Below, piece after piece: positions 8,251 to 17,307 of a stretch of 64,000 nt of DNA. Position 1 is the stretch's first letter, and each line of letters begins with the position of its first letter. Below the pieces are notes generated by a model. The model worked only from the letters and a program-made list of their open reading frames with translations. It was not told the origin of the DNA and searched no databases. The translations under genes were made by a program, and so were the position numbers. The stretch comes from Alphaproteobacteria bacterium. GTDB taxonomy: Bacteria; Pseudomonadota; Alphaproteobacteria; Micropepsales; Micropepsaceae. Where the stretch lies: positions 62,001 through 126,000 of the forward strand of contig JAGOBA010000008.1 of assembly GCA_017983635.1 (NCBI GenBank). Direction: 5' to 3'.

Positions 8251-8468
8251 ACGGCGAGCGCCGCCGCTATCGCGGTGGCCGCTCCCATGCCGACGCCGAA
8301 GAGTGTGCCGGTCAGAAACACGAACACGGCGGCGGCGATGAGCATCGACGTGAGACGTAACGCGCGGCTCCATCTGACGGGCGCTAACCAGGCGAGCGCC
8401 ACGAGTGCGACGCCGGAGGTGATCCACGCGACGAACATCACGGCGACGATTTGGGCGAGGTCTTCCAT
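8226..8468 (-). CDS. Small membrane protein, two to three helices
   Basis: 80 residues from the ATG at 8468 (MEDLAQIVAVMFVAWITSGV). Hydrophobic stretches at about 6-29, 37-57 and 60-76 predict an inner membrane protein. It begins 5 bp after the glutamine-synthetase-like gene's stop and is read in the same direction, so it is probably the last gene of that operon. The 3' end overlaps the tetR 3' end by 25 bp in the opposite strand. Family and role are unknown. Confidence 0.6.
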   Translation of the reverse strand: MEDLAQIVAVMFVAWITSGVALVALAWLAPVRWSRALRLTSMLIAAAVFVFLTGTLFGVGMGAATAIAAALAVYLGLRRG

Positions 8469-8473
8469 TCGCC

Positions 8474-9850
8474 CTACGCCGTCCTTAGGTGCCAGCGGTA
8501 GTCGAAGTCCGTCACGAGGGCGAAGAAGCGTTCGCATTCGGCGCGTTTGACGGCCGAGAAGATTTTGACGAAGTCGGCGCCGAAGTAGTCCTTGATGAAC
8601 TTCGAGTCCTCGAAGCTGTCGAGGGCGTCGAACCAGTTCAGCATTAGGCCTTCGGTTTTTGTCAGGTAGCCGTTGCCGGTGGTGGCGGGGCCCGGGTCGA
8701 TCTTGTTCTTGATGCCGTGATGCATGCCGGCGAGGACGGCGGCGGCTGCGAGGTAAGGGTTTGCGTCGGCGCCGGAGATGCGGTGTTCGACGTGGCGGCT
8801 CTTCGGCGGGCCTGAGGGGATGCGCAGCGAGACGGTTCTGTTGTTCACGCCCCAGGTGGGTGCGACCGGCGCGTAGGTGTTGCGGCGGAACCGGCGGTAG
8901 GAGTTCGCGTTCGGGGCGAAAATCGCCATGCTGTCGTTGATGGTCGCCGCCATACCGCCGATGGCGTGGCGCAGCAGATCGTTGCCTTCGGGCTTCTCGC
9001 TGGTGAAGTGGTTCGCACCGTTGTTGTCGTTCAGGCTCAAGTGGATGTGCATGCCGGAGCCTGCCGTTTCTGAAAACGGTTTGGCCATGAAGCAGGCGAT
9101 CATGCCGTGCTTTTCGGCGATGCCTTTGACAAGGCGCTTGTACTGCATTGCTTCGTCGACGGCCTGCAGCGCGTCGGCGCGGTGGGTCAACGTGATTTCC
9201 ATTTGGCCGGGCGCGTATTCGCTGATCACGCTTTCGGCGGGCAGGTTCTGCGCGTCGCAGGCGGCGTAGAGATCGCGCAGGAACGGATCGAAGTCGTCGA
9301 GCTCCTGGATCGAATAGACCTGGATCTGATCGTTGTAGAGACCGCCCGGCGCCATGGCCGGCGTGATCTTGCCTTCTTTCGCGGCTGCTTTGTCGAGCAG
9401 GTAGAACTCAAGCTCGATCGCGATGACGGGGTGGAAACCGTCTTTCTTCATTCGCTCTGAGATATCGGCAAGGCGCAGGCGCGGATCGGCGGCGGCGGCG
9501 GGGCCGCTGTCGTGGTTGAAGCCCAGCAGGACTTGGCCGGTCTTTTCCAACCACGGCGTGCGCTTCAAGGTGCCGGGGATCGGGTGGGCGAAGCAATCGC
9601 GGTCGCCGATGTCCCAAAGCAGGCCCGCTTCTTCGACGTCTTCGCCGATGACGGTGAGCGCGAACATCGAGGAGGGAAACGCGCGGCCGTTCTCATAGAC
9701 GGATTTGAGCTCGTGCGGGCGCAGGCCCTTGCCGCGTTGAATGCCGACGGGATCGGTGATGATGACGTGGACGAGTTCGATGTCGGGGTGCTTCTTCAGG
9801 AACGTCTCAAGTTCCGTCATCGGGTCGTTCTGCTTCTTCGGATCAAGCAT
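8474..9850 (-). CDS. Glutamine-synthetase-family ligase (PuuA-like)
   Basis: 458 residues from the ATG at 9850, which overlaps the aminotransferase stop by 8 bp; a later ATG at 9820 is possible. Glutamine synthetase fold: N-terminal beta-grasp (IELVHVIITDPVGIQRGKGL) then the catalytic barrel with AIELEFYLLD, GSGMHIHLSL, NRTVSLRIPSG and HVEHRISGADANPYLA. These match gamma-glutamylpolyamine synthetases (PuuA/GlnA3 type) better than housekeeping GlnA. The expected reaction is ATP-dependent joining of glutamate to an amine. Its coupling to a class III aminotransferase supports amine use as a nitrogen source; the amine is not known. Confidence 0.85.
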   Translation of the reverse strand: MLDPKKQNDPMTELETFLKKHPDIELVHVIITDPVGIQRGKGLRPHELKSVYENGRAFPSSMFALTVIGEDVEEAGLLWDIGDRDCFAHPIPGTLKRTPWLEKTGQVLLGFNHDSGPAAAADPRLRLADISERMKKDGFHPVIAIELEFYLLDKAAAKEGKITPAMAPGGLYNDQIQVYSIQELDDFDPFLRDLYAACDAQNLPAESVISEYAPGQMEITLTHRADALQAVDEAMQYKRLVKGIAEKHGMIACFMAKPFSETAGSGMHIHLSLNDNNGANHFTSEKPEGNDLLRHAIGGMAATINDSMAIFAPNANSYRRFRRNTYAPVAPTWGVNNRTVSLRIPSGPPKSRHVEHRISGADANPYLAAAAVLAGMHHGIKNKIDPGPATTGNGYLTKTEGLMLNWFDALDSFEDSKFIKDYFGADFVKIFSAVKRAECERFFALVTDFDYRWHLRTA

Positions 9851-11213
9851 TTCGTAACTCGCCAATCGTTTCGTCCAACGCGCGCAGCAAACGGTCGACA
9901 TCATCGGCCGTGGTTTGCGGGCAGACCAGGATCATATTGTGAAACGGGGTGATCATTACGCCCCGGTTAAGAAGTGCGAGATGGATGCACTTTTCCAGCT
10001 CGTCATGGAAGGCCGCTTCTGCTTCGCGGCCGGTTCGCGGCGGTTTTGCGCAGAACTGGAACTCCGTACGGGCGCCGATTTGCGTCGTTACCCAAGGAAG
10101 CTGGTGTTTCGTGATTAGGGAATGGAGGTTGGCGCTTAGGTGTTCGGCCAGCGAGGTCATGTGCGCGTAGGCAGCATCCGTCATCACGTGCGCGAGGTTT
10201 GCGCGCATGGCGTGCATGGCGAAGGCGTTGGCGGAGAGCGTTGTGCCCATGCCGGAATGGCCGTGGCCGCCGGCGCTTGCTGCGGTTCGTGCCGCTTCCA
10301 TGCGCGTGGCGACGTCGGCGGTGAAGCCGAAGACAGCGCAGGGGATGCCGCCCGCCACCGGCTTGCCGAGAACGAACATATCTGGCTTAAGGTCGAATGC
10401 TTTTGTGTAGCCGCCGGGGCCGGTTGAGATCGTGTGCGTCTCGTCGATGATGAGAAGCGTGCCGTACTTGCGCGTGAGCGTCCTTAACGCGTCGTGGAAG
10501 CCGGGATCGGGCAGCACCATGCCGATGTTCGTCATTGCGGGTTCGGCGAGCACGGCGGCGATTTCGCCTGGCGCGAGCGTCTTCTCAAGTGCAGCGAGGT
10601 CGTTGAACTCGACGACGCGCGTGGTGCGGGCGACGTCGGCGATGTTTCCCAGTTGGCCGGGGCGCGGGACGGTCTTGCCGTCCTGCAGGCGCACCATCGT
10701 TTCCTCGACCGTGCCGTGATAGCAGCCGTCGAACACGAGGATTTTTTCGCGGCCGGTTACGGCACGCGCCCAGCGCAAGGCGTAGCGGTTGGCGTCGGTG
10801 GCCGTCGCCGCCACCTGCCAGAACGGCAGGCCGAAGCGGCGGGCGAGTTCGTCGCCGACCCAGACCGCGTCTTCGCTGGGGAGCATGGTGGTATAGCCCC
10901 TGCCCGCCTGTTCGCGGATGGCGTCAGCCACGGCGGGCGGCGAATGGCCGAACATGGTGCCGGTGTCGCCCAAGCAAAAGTCGACGTACTCGTTACCGTC
11001 GACATCCTTGAAGCGGGCGCCGTTCGCCCGCGCGACGAAGAGCGGGAACGGCGTCGGCCAGTCGGCCATCCAATGCATCGGCACGCCGTCAAACAGCGAG
11101 GCTTTCGCCCGTTCGGCCAGCGCCTTCGATTTCGGATGCGCGGCGGCGAAGCGGTCGCGCGCGCGTTCCGTCACGCGCGCGATCGCGTCTTCGGGGATCG
11201 TCCAGTTCTTCAC
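9843..11213 (-). CDS. Class III pyridoxal-phosphate aminotransferase
   Basis: 456 residues. Fold type I, class III: the cofactor aspartate is D257 in LLIIDETHTIST and the Schiff-base lysine K284 in MFVLGKPVAGGIPCAV. The stretch FCLGDTGTMFGHSPPAV resembles glutamate-1-semialdehyde aminomutase-like aminotransferases. It moves an amino group between an omega-amine or beta-amino acid and a keto acid; the substrate is unclear. It starts 2 bp before the MFS stop (reading in the same direction) and its stop overlaps the ligase start, so uptake, transamination and ligation are co-expressed. Confidence 0.85.
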   Translation of the reverse strand: MKNWTIPEDAIARVTERARDRFAAAHPKSKALAERAKASLFDGVPMHWMADWPTPFPLFVARANGARFKDVDGNEYVDFCLGDTGTMFGHSPPAVADAIREQAGRGYTTMLPSEDAVWVGDELARRFGLPFWQVAATATDANRYALRWARAVTGREKILVFDGCYHGTVEETMVRLQDGKTVPRPGQLGNIADVARTTRVVEFNDLAALEKTLAPGEIAAVLAEPAMTNIGMVLPDPGFHDALRTLTRKYGTLLIIDETHTISTGPGGYTKAFDLKPDMFVLGKPVAGGIPCAVFGFTADVATRMEAARTAASAGGHGHSGMGTTLSANAFAMHAMRANLAHVMTDAAYAHMTSLAEHLSANLHSLITKHQLPWVTTQIGARTEFQFCAKPPRTGREAEAAFHDELEKCIHLALLNRGVMITPFHNMILVCPQTTADDVDRLLRALDETIGELRNA

Positions 11214-11214
11214 G

Positions 11215-12537
11215 TCAGCCCTTTGCCGATGCGGCGGCGGCGGTCTTCAGGTCGGCTTCGATGAAGCGGCCGGCGCGCCAATAGTGAAAGATCGCCCAGA
11301 TGTTGAAGACGGTGACGGTGAGAAGCGCGTACCGCAGCGCATCGTCGCCGTAGGCCGGCTTCAATCCGTCGCTGAGGCCGCCGATCAACAGCGAGCCGAG
11401 GCCCATGCCGATCAGGTTGATGATGAAGAGGAAGAGCGCCGAGGCGACCGTGCGCATGCGCACGGCGACAAGGCTTTGCACCATCGCGATGCTCGGGCCC
11501 AGATACATGCCGCCGGCGGCCGCCGGTATGCCGATGAGCAAGAACACGAGCGTCGAATCGTCAACGATGTAGAGCGCCAGGCCGAACGGAATACCGATCG
11601 TAATCGCGACCGCGACGACGCGCGGCATCAGCTTCACGTCGCGGCGGCCGAAATAGTCGGAAAGGTAGCCGCCGAGGAAAATGCCGAAGCCCGAACCCAG
11701 GCCGAAGACGAGCGCCAGGAACGCGCTCATATCGGCGGGACTGAGTCCGTGGGAGCGCATGATGAACGAGGGCCACCACAGGACGCCGGAATAGCCTACG
11801 AGCGTCGCCAGCGTCGAGCCGATCAAGATGTGCACGAGCGAGCGCTGCGAGCCGATGAAGCGCAGTGTCGACACGAACGACGGCGGCGCGCCCGAAAAGC
11901 TATGCCCATCGGAGGCGCCACGGCGCGGCTCGACCAGCGTCAGCAGCACGAGAAGCGCGATCGCCAGTCCCGGCAAGCCCAACGTAAAGAACGCGACGCG
12001 CCAGCCATAGGCCTCAGCCACCTGCGCGCCGCCATAGAGACCGACGACGATGCCGAGCGAGACGCCCTGAGAGAAGATCGCGAGCGCCGTGCCGCGATAT
12101 TTCAGCGTGAAGAGGTCCGAGATGATCGAGTGCGACGGCGGATTGGAGCCGGCCTCGCCGACGCCAACGCCGATCCGCGCGCCGACAAGTTGCCAATAGC
12201 TCTGCGCCATGCCGCAGAGCGCGGTCATCGCCGACCACGTTGCGGTCGCGGCCACGATCACGAGTTTTCGGTTGCCGCGGTCGGCGTAGATCGCAATCGG
12301 CACACCCAAGGTCGCGTAGAAGATCGCGAACGACGTGCCGTGGAGAAAGCCCAGTTCGGTGTCGGTGAGGCCGAACTCGGCCTTGATGGCAGGCAGCAGG
12401 ATGCCGAGCAGGATGCGGTCGGCGTAGTTCGAAATGTAGACCAGCACCAAGAGCGCCAGGACGTAAACCTTGTAAGGCGTCGAGAGATCGCCCGGCTGCG
12501 CCGCGGCGGAAGGCACTGCGACGCTTTCTGCGCTCAT
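11215..12537 (-). CDS. MFS transporter, spinster-like
   Basis: 440 residues, 12 predicted helices. Typical of the spinster-type MFS group: YISNYADRILLGILLPAIKA in helix 1, then the loop 2-3 motif YADRGNRK, and GVGVGEAGSNPPSHSIISD in helix 4-5. The second half has the motif SDYFGRRDVK. It is the first gene of a four-gene operon with the aminotransferase, the ligase and a small membrane protein, so it probably imports their substrate. An inverted repeat in the divergent promoter (12537-12590) begins at the start codon. Confidence 0.85.
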   Translation of the reverse strand: MSAESVAVPSAAAQPGDLSTPYKVYVLALLVLVYISNYADRILLGILLPAIKAEFGLTDTELGFLHGTSFAIFYATLGVPIAIYADRGNRKLVIVAATATWSAMTALCGMAQSYWQLVGARIGVGVGEAGSNPPSHSIISDLFTLKYRGTALAIFSQGVSLGIVVGLYGGAQVAEAYGWRVAFFTLGLPGLAIALLVLLTLVEPRRGASDGHSFSGAPPSFVSTLRFIGSQRSLVHILIGSTLATLVGYSGVLWWPSFIMRSHGLSPADMSAFLALVFGLGSGFGIFLGGYLSDYFGRRDVKLMPRVVAVAITIGIPFGLALYIVDDSTLVFLLIGIPAAAGGMYLGPSIAMVQSLVAVRMRTVASALFLFIINLIGMGLGSLLIGGLSDGLKPAYGDDALRYALLTVTVFNIWAIFHYWRAGRFIEADLKTAAAASAKG

Positions 12538-12590
12538 GATCGGTCAGCCTCGGTTTCTTGCGTTTCCTCAAGAGGGAGATTGACCGATCA
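12537..12590. promoter_or_regulatory. Inverted repeat in the MFS / flavin-oxidase divergent promoter
   Basis: TGATCGGTCA at 12537-12546 and its exact complement TGACCGATCA at 12581-12590, 44 bp apart, about four helical turns. This spacing suits a regulator that binds both halves or loops DNA. No regulator gene adjoins, so the binding protein is unknown; chance occurrence is possible. Confidence 0.4.
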
Positions 12591-12631
12591 CATCGGGCTA
12601 AGCAATCTCGCGGCGCAGCATGAGGATGGCC

Positions 12632-14272
12632 ATGACAGCGCGGCGGAAGTTCTACGGTTGGGGCACGGAAGATCAGGTCGTCGGTGAGGAGGAGGCTGTC
12701 TTCCTGGCGCGGCTGTTCGGGCAAAAGTTCGGCGTGACGTTGAAGCCGCCACCGGCGGCGCCGCAGGTCGAGGATTTCAGCTTGCGCGCGCCGCGCCTTC
12801 AGCCCAAGGGCGCCGTCGCGCGGCTGTGCACGAGCGATCCACACGAGCGGTTGGTGCACGCGTACGGCAAGTCGTTTCCCGACTATGTGCGGATGTTTCA
12901 GCGAGAGGTCCCCTGCCCGCCCGATGTCGTCGCCTATCCGGAGAGCGATGCGGATGTGACGGCGGTGCTGGCGTGGGCCGGCGATGCGAAGGCGGCCGTG
13001 ATTCCGTTTGGCGGCGGGTCGAGCGTGTGCGGCGGGGTCGAGTGCGATGTGGGCGATGCGTATGCGGGCGTCGTGTCGCTCGATATGGCGCGCATGGGAA
13101 AGGTTTTGGAGATCGATCGTGCCAGCCGGGCGGCGCGGATTCAGGGGGGCGCGTTTGGGCCCGCGATTGAGGCGCAGCTGAAACCGCACAAGCTGACGCT
13201 TCGGCACTTTCCGCAGAGTTTTGAGTATTCGACCCTGGGTGGATGGATCGCGACGCGATCGGGCGGGCACTTTGCGAGCCTCTATACACATATCGACGAC
13301 TTCGTGGAGGCGATGCGCGTGGTGACGCCCAAGGGGACCATGGAGACGCGGCGCTTGCCGGGCTCCGGTGCGGGACCACAGCCGGAGCGGTTGTTCCTGG
13401 GCTCCGAGGGCATTTTAGGCGTCATCACCGAGGCGTGGATGCGGTTGCAGGATGCGCCGACGTTCCGGGCGTCGGCGTCGGTGAAGTTCGCGGACTTCTT
13501 GAAGGCCGCGGAGGCGGTGCGGGCGCTTTCGCAATCGGGGCTCAATCCGTCGAACTGCCGCTTGATCGATGCAGAAGAGGCGCTGGGCACGATGGCTGGC
13601 GACGGATCGGCGGCGCTGCTGGTGCTGGCGTTCGAGAGTGCGGATCATCCTCAGGATGCGAAGCTGGCGCGCGCGTTGGAGTTGGTGCGAGATCACGGTG
13701 GCGTGGCGGATGCGCCGAAAGCCGCTTCCGGCGCGGAGCATCGCGAGGGGGCGGCGGGCGCTTGGCGCAATGCGTTCTTGCGCGCGCCGTTCTATCGCGA
13801 GGTGCTGACGCCGCTGGGGCTCATCGTCGATACGTTCGAGACGGCGACGACATGGGATCGCTTCCCGGCGTTCCATGCCGAGGTGAAGGCGAAGATGCAC
13901 GATGTGCTGAAGCGGGTGACAGGCAAGCCCGGCCACGTGACGTGCCGGTTCACGCATGTCTATCCGGATGGACCGGCGCCCTATTTCAGTTTCCAGGCAT
14001 TGGGGCGAACGAGCGCGCTGCTGGAGCAGTGGCAGGAGATCAAGGCGGTCGCGAACGACGTCGTGGTGAGGGCGGGCGGGACGATCACGCACCATCACGC
14101 GGTCGGCCGCGATCATCGGCCAGGCTATTCGCGCGAGTGTCCGCCGCTGTTCGCAGAGGCGTTGCGCGCGGCGAAGGCGGCGGTGGATCCGGATGGGATT
14201 TTGAATCCGGGCGTGCTGATCGACCCCGTTGGGCGCTCGGTCGGCGTGCGCGGAGCGATGGCTGGGGTTTGA
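12632..14272 (+). CDS. FAD-binding oxidase, alkyl-DHAP-synthase-like
   Basis: 546 residues from the ATG at 12632, which has GAGG 8 bases upstream; in-frame ATGs at 12620 and 12626 are less well placed. N-terminal RRKFYGWG is typical of alkyldihydroxyacetonephosphate synthase-like flavoproteins. PCMH-type FAD domain: IPFGGGSSVCGGVE near 125, then SFEYSTLGGWIATRSGGHFA. The C-terminal ITHHHAVGRDHRPGY holds the three-histidine stretch needed in AGPS. Whether it makes ether lipids or oxidises another substrate is open; bacterial homologues are often plain FAD-linked oxidases. Divergent from the amine-cluster operon, with which it may share control. Confidence 0.8.
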   Translation: MTARRKFYGWGTEDQVVGEEEAVFLARLFGQKFGVTLKPPPAAPQVEDFSLRAPRLQPKGAVARLCTSDPHERLVHAYGKSFPDYVRMFQREVPCPPDVVAYPESDADVTAVLAWAGDAKAAVIPFGGGSSVCGGVECDVGDAYAGVVSLDMARMGKVLEIDRASRAARIQGGAFGPAIEAQLKPHKLTLRHFPQSFEYSTLGGWIATRSGGHFASLYTHIDDFVEAMRVVTPKGTMETRRLPGSGAGPQPERLFLGSEGILGVITEAWMRLQDAPTFRASASVKFADFLKAAEAVRALSQSGLNPSNCRLIDAEEALGTMAGDGSAALLVLAFESADHPQDAKLARALELVRDHGGVADAPKAASGAEHREGAAGAWRNAFLRAPFYREVLTPLGLIVDTFETATTWDRFPAFHAEVKAKMHDVLKRVTGKPGHVTCRFTHVYPDGPAPYFSFQALGRTSALLEQWQEIKAVANDVVVRAGGTITHHHAVGRDHRPGYSRECPPLFAEALRAAKAAVDPDGILNPGVLIDPVGRSVGVRGAMAGV

Positions 14273-14293
14273 GGGACGATACTTGGGCAAGGA

Positions 14294-15442
14294 TCAGTAG
14301 AATTCCGGCAGGTCATATCCGTATTGATCGGCCCAAGCGCGCCGAACATCTTCCATGGCACTCCGCGCGTTGGCGCTATTGGCCATCATAACCAACCCGC
14401 GGCCGGTGTTAGGTGCCACAATAAAGTACGCGATGAATCCCGGGTTTCCACCGCTGTGATATAGAAGCAGCTCTTGACGTTTTGTAATATGGACGCCGTG
14501 ACCCAAGCCGTACTTGGCGCCGCCGAACACCTTGGGATCGACGCCGGCATATCGAACCGGCACCGTGTTCGCACTAATTTGTAGAAGCTGTTCTGGCGAG
14601 ATGACGTTGTCGCGATCGCTTCCCGATGGCATGTACAAATGCACAACGTGTGCGAAATCCGCTGCTGAGCTATATAATCCGCCTGCAGCGGATCCTACGA
14701 TCTCGTAATGGCCGATTGGCTTGCCATCTTCATCATAGCCCACTGCCCGTTTGACATCAGCCTTCTGGTCAAACGTCGTAACGGACATTCCAAGTGGCTT
14801 GAAAATCCGCGAGCGCATATAGGCGTCAAATGACTCGCCCGTGAGTTGCTCAACGAGCAACTGCAGCATCGCATAACCGCCGCCCGAATAGTTGAATTCA
14901 TTCGCGGGGTACTTAATGTACAACCGCTCAACGTCGGCCGAACCGTCTTTCAAGATTTCAGTAAGAGACGGGACACGTGCAGGAGGAAAAAACCACGGCA
15001 CCGACGGCATTGACAAACCTGCCCGGTGGCCGAGCACTCGGCGGAACGTCACTTGGGACGTGTCGGCGTTCGGATCGGGAAACTGCCACTTGGGAAACAC
15101 TGGCAAAACGGCGCCATCCAGTGAAATACCTCTCTCGTGGATGAGTCGAAGTACTCCAAGAGCGGAAACCGCCTTCGATACAGATGCCATGTTGAAGATC
15201 GTATCTGCCGTGACAGGTGTGCCAGCTTCTTTGTTTGCGAAGCCAAAGCCGCCCAAATAGACGGTCTTGCCATCCTCCACGGTCGCCACCGCAAGGCCGG
15301 CTGCGCCCTCTTTGGCTAATAGCGTTGGCACATGAGATTCAACGTGCGCCACGAACTGTCCCAGCGACCGCGAACCTGCATTCGCGGCGACACCAAACAG
15401 CCCGAAATGAATCGCAACGCAAAGAGAAATGGTAGCGCGCAT
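14294..15442 (-). CDS. Secreted class C beta-lactamase-fold serine hydrolase
   Basis: 382 residues from the ATG at 15442, with AGGAG 9 bases upstream; a TTG two codons earlier is less likely. A signal peptide (about 1-22, LCVAIHFGLFGVAANA) directs export. Catalytic motifs of serine hydrolase/esterase group VIII: SVSK at 87-90, the YSG motif in EFNYSGGGYAM, and HSGGN in place of KTG near the C-terminus. The missing KTG means ordinary beta-lactam cleavage is unlikely; esterase or peptidase activity is more probable. Convergent with the flavin oxidase gene, whose stop is 21 bp away. Confidence 0.85.
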   Translation of the reverse strand: MRATISLCVAIHFGLFGVAANAGSRSLGQFVAHVESHVPTLLAKEGAAGLAVATVEDGKTVYLGGFGFANKEAGTPVTADTIFNMASVSKAVSALGVLRLIHERGISLDGAVLPVFPKWQFPDPNADTSQVTFRRVLGHRAGLSMPSVPWFFPPARVPSLTEILKDGSADVERLYIKYPANEFNYSGGGYAMLQLLVEQLTGESFDAYMRSRIFKPLGMSVTTFDQKADVKRAVGYDEDGKPIGHYEIVGSAAGGLYSSAADFAHVVHLYMPSGSDRDNVISPEQLLQISANTVPVRYAGVDPKVFGGAKYGLGHGVHITKRQELLLYHSGGNPGFIAYFIVAPNTGRGLVMMANSANARSAMEDVRRAWADQYGYDLPEFY

Positions 15443-15527
15443 GATCAAAGGCTCCTGTTGTCGCGCGTCTCGTGAACTACCGACTAAATCGACCAGATCG
15501 GGCTCTCGGGGGCTTTGCCAAGCCCAC

Positions 15528-16127
15528 TCACTTCTTCCGCTTGGTTACGATCCGAGCACGAAGTGCATCGAGAGCCGCGTCTATTGCGTGCGCATCGGTG
15601 CAAGCCCCAACCGGAGCAATAAGTTCGATCGACGCTTCGTGCCGGCGATCGGGCGCGACAAGCAATGCTGCCTCAAATGCAAACGCTCCATTAGGAATGA
15701 AGCCGGCCTCAACAATCCATCGCATTCCGCTCGCTTCGGGCATTTTGGCGGCTTGTTCAACGGTAAGAGTTGCACACCCCTTCGCTCGGGAGAGAAAGCC
15801 AGCGTCTGGCCAAGACGCTGCGGATAGCTCGTCGTAGTTCAGCGCCTTGTCTTCGACAAGTCGTTCGGCCGCCACGGACACAACCTCATGGGGCGCTACA
15901 AAGCTCACTAGCGATACTTCGAAGTGATAGCCATTATCTTCTTGCTTAGTGAAGTTGTGAGGTTCGGTGACCCGAAACCCACGACCCACCTCGACGGTCA
16001 GCTGAGATGGATTTTGCACGTGCACGGTTTGATCGCGAACGACCAAGTGCTGAAATTTGACCGGCTCTCCCAATGCATCAGCGCTGAAGAGGCCGATCAT
16101 GAATACGGATGTCGCAGCCAATCTCAT
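15528..16127 (-). CDS. Exported hypothetical protein
   Basis: 199 residues from the ATG at 16127, with GGAGAGAG upstream; the frame is open earlier but without coding character. Begins MRLAATSVFMIGLFSADALG, a signal peptide cleaved near residue 20. The mature part is about 180 residues with mixed beta content (VKFQHLVVRDQTVHVQNP) and two cysteines near CATL and GACTD. No family recognised. It lies 85 bp upstream of the serine hydrolase in the same direction and may be co-transcribed. Confidence 0.55.
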   Translation of the reverse strand: MRLAATSVFMIGLFSADALGEPVKFQHLVVRDQTVHVQNPSQLTVEVGRGFRVTEPHNFTKQEDNGYHFEVSLVSFVAPHEVVSVAAERLVEDKALNYDELSAASWPDAGFLSRAKGCATLTVEQAAKMPEASGMRWIVEAGFIPNGAFAFEAALLVAPDRRHEASIELIAPVGACTDAHAIDAALDALRARIVTKRKK

Positions 16128-16344
16128 GTGTGTTCTCTCTCCATTGCGCCAAACGAGTTTCAGACGCCGCTCACACGCATGGCTCCGAACCATTGCAACC
16201 CGACGGGTCTCACATTGAACCTTATGCGTCAAACAAAACTCCGGATGCTGGAGTGGACGCCGATGCTGTGCGCAATCAGCAGTGGGCGTCAAGCCCTCAA
16301 GAGATTGCACTCTGCGCTCGCCCGACCGGTGTTTGGGAACGCAC

Positions 16345-17307
16345 TCAACGCAAGCGTGCGGCGAGTTTCGTAAAAAGCGGGTTCTCCGGCGTGAAGACGT
16401 AGTCGGCGCGGTCGGAGGTGACTGTGCCTTGGGCGCCGGTGCCTCTTAGCACTGTGATCGCCGTCGAGAGGTTGGCGGCGGGGATGAGGATGACGGCTTC
16501 GCCGCCTGCGGTGCGCGATAACACCTTGGCGCCGAGGCTGCGTTCGAGCGCCGGCAAGGCTGCTTCGACGCCGGTGTCCATGCGGACGCGGACGACCTGT
16601 GCGGTCTTGGCGAGAGCGCGGGCGGCGATGCGCTCCAGCATCACGCGTGCTGATTGCTTCGCGTCGTTGTTCCAGTTCGCGCCGAGGCCCGCCGCGAGCA
16701 CGGCTTGGCTTTCGAGGATCAGGCCGTCGTTCAAAATTTTCAGATCGTTCGCGGCGAGCGTCGCGCCGGTCGTCGTGATGTCGACGATCGCTTCCGCGGT
16801 GCCGGCCGCGGGCGCGCCTTCGGTCGCGCCGAGGCTTTCGACGATCCGGTAGTCGGCGATGCCGTGACTGGCAAAGAAGTTGCGCGTCAGGTTCATGTAT
16901 TTGGTCGCGACGCGCAGGCGGCGGTGGTGGCGGGCGTGGAAGAGCGAGGCCACGTCGTCGAGGTCCGACATGGTGGCGACGTCGATCCAGGCGCGCGGCA
17001 CGGCGACCACGACGTTCGCCTTGCCGAAGCCGAGCTTTTCGACGACGAGCGTGCGGTCGGTGCCTTGGCCGTGTTCGCGCAACAGGTCTTCGCCACTGAT
17101 GCCGAGGTGGACGCGGCCGGCGTTCAGTTCGTCGGCGATTTCGGACGCGGAGAGCAGCGAGACCGTGACGTTGTCGACGCCGGCGAGCTTTGCCGCATAG
17201 TCGCGGTTGCCGCGCGACTGGCTGGGCGTCAGGCCGGCATCGGCGAGGAACGCGAGCGCCTGTTCCTGCAGGCGGCCCTTCGACGGGATGGCGAGGATCA
17301 AGCTCAT
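16345..17307 (-). CDS. hisG: ATP phosphoribosyltransferase catalytic subunit
   Basis: 320 residues; first enzyme of histidine synthesis, joining ATP and PRPP to give phosphoribosyl-ATP in the cytosol. Begins [20 protein letters not shown] with the conserved SKGRL; GISGEDLL and the PRPP-binding segment AIVDITTTGATLAANDLKIL follow. Needing HisZ is the mark of short-form HisG; this alphaproteobacterial form is longer than the usual 210-230 but still sits beside hisZ. Its ATG overlaps the hisZ stop by 4 bp. Histidine feedback therefore probably acts through the HisGZ complex. Confidence 0.9.
   Translation of the reverse strand: MSLILAIPSKGRLQEQALAFLADAGLTPSQSRGNRDYAAKLAGVDNVTVSLLSASEIADELNAGRVHLGISGEDLLREHGQGTDRTLVVEKLGFGKANVVVAVPRAWIDVATMSDLDDVASLFHARHHRRLRVATKYMNLTRNFFASHGIADYRIVESLGATEGAPAAGTAEAIVDITTTGATLAANDLKILNDGLILESQAVLAAGLGANWNNDAKQSARVMLERIAARALAKTAQVVRVRMDTGVEAALPALERSLGAKVLSRTAGGEAVILIPAANLSTAITVLRGTGAQGTVTSDRADYVFTPENPLFTKLAARLR

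Noticed and set aside
10918-12687. Very long plus-strand frame (589 codons) opposite the aminotransferase and MFS genes
   Set aside because: Arg/Glu/His-rich composition typical of an antisense shadow in high-GC DNA; the minus strand encodes two clear, conserved proteins.
14294-15442. Class C beta-lactamase
   Set aside because: SxxK and Y-x-G are present but KTG is replaced by HSG; more consistent with an esterase/peptidase of the same fold.
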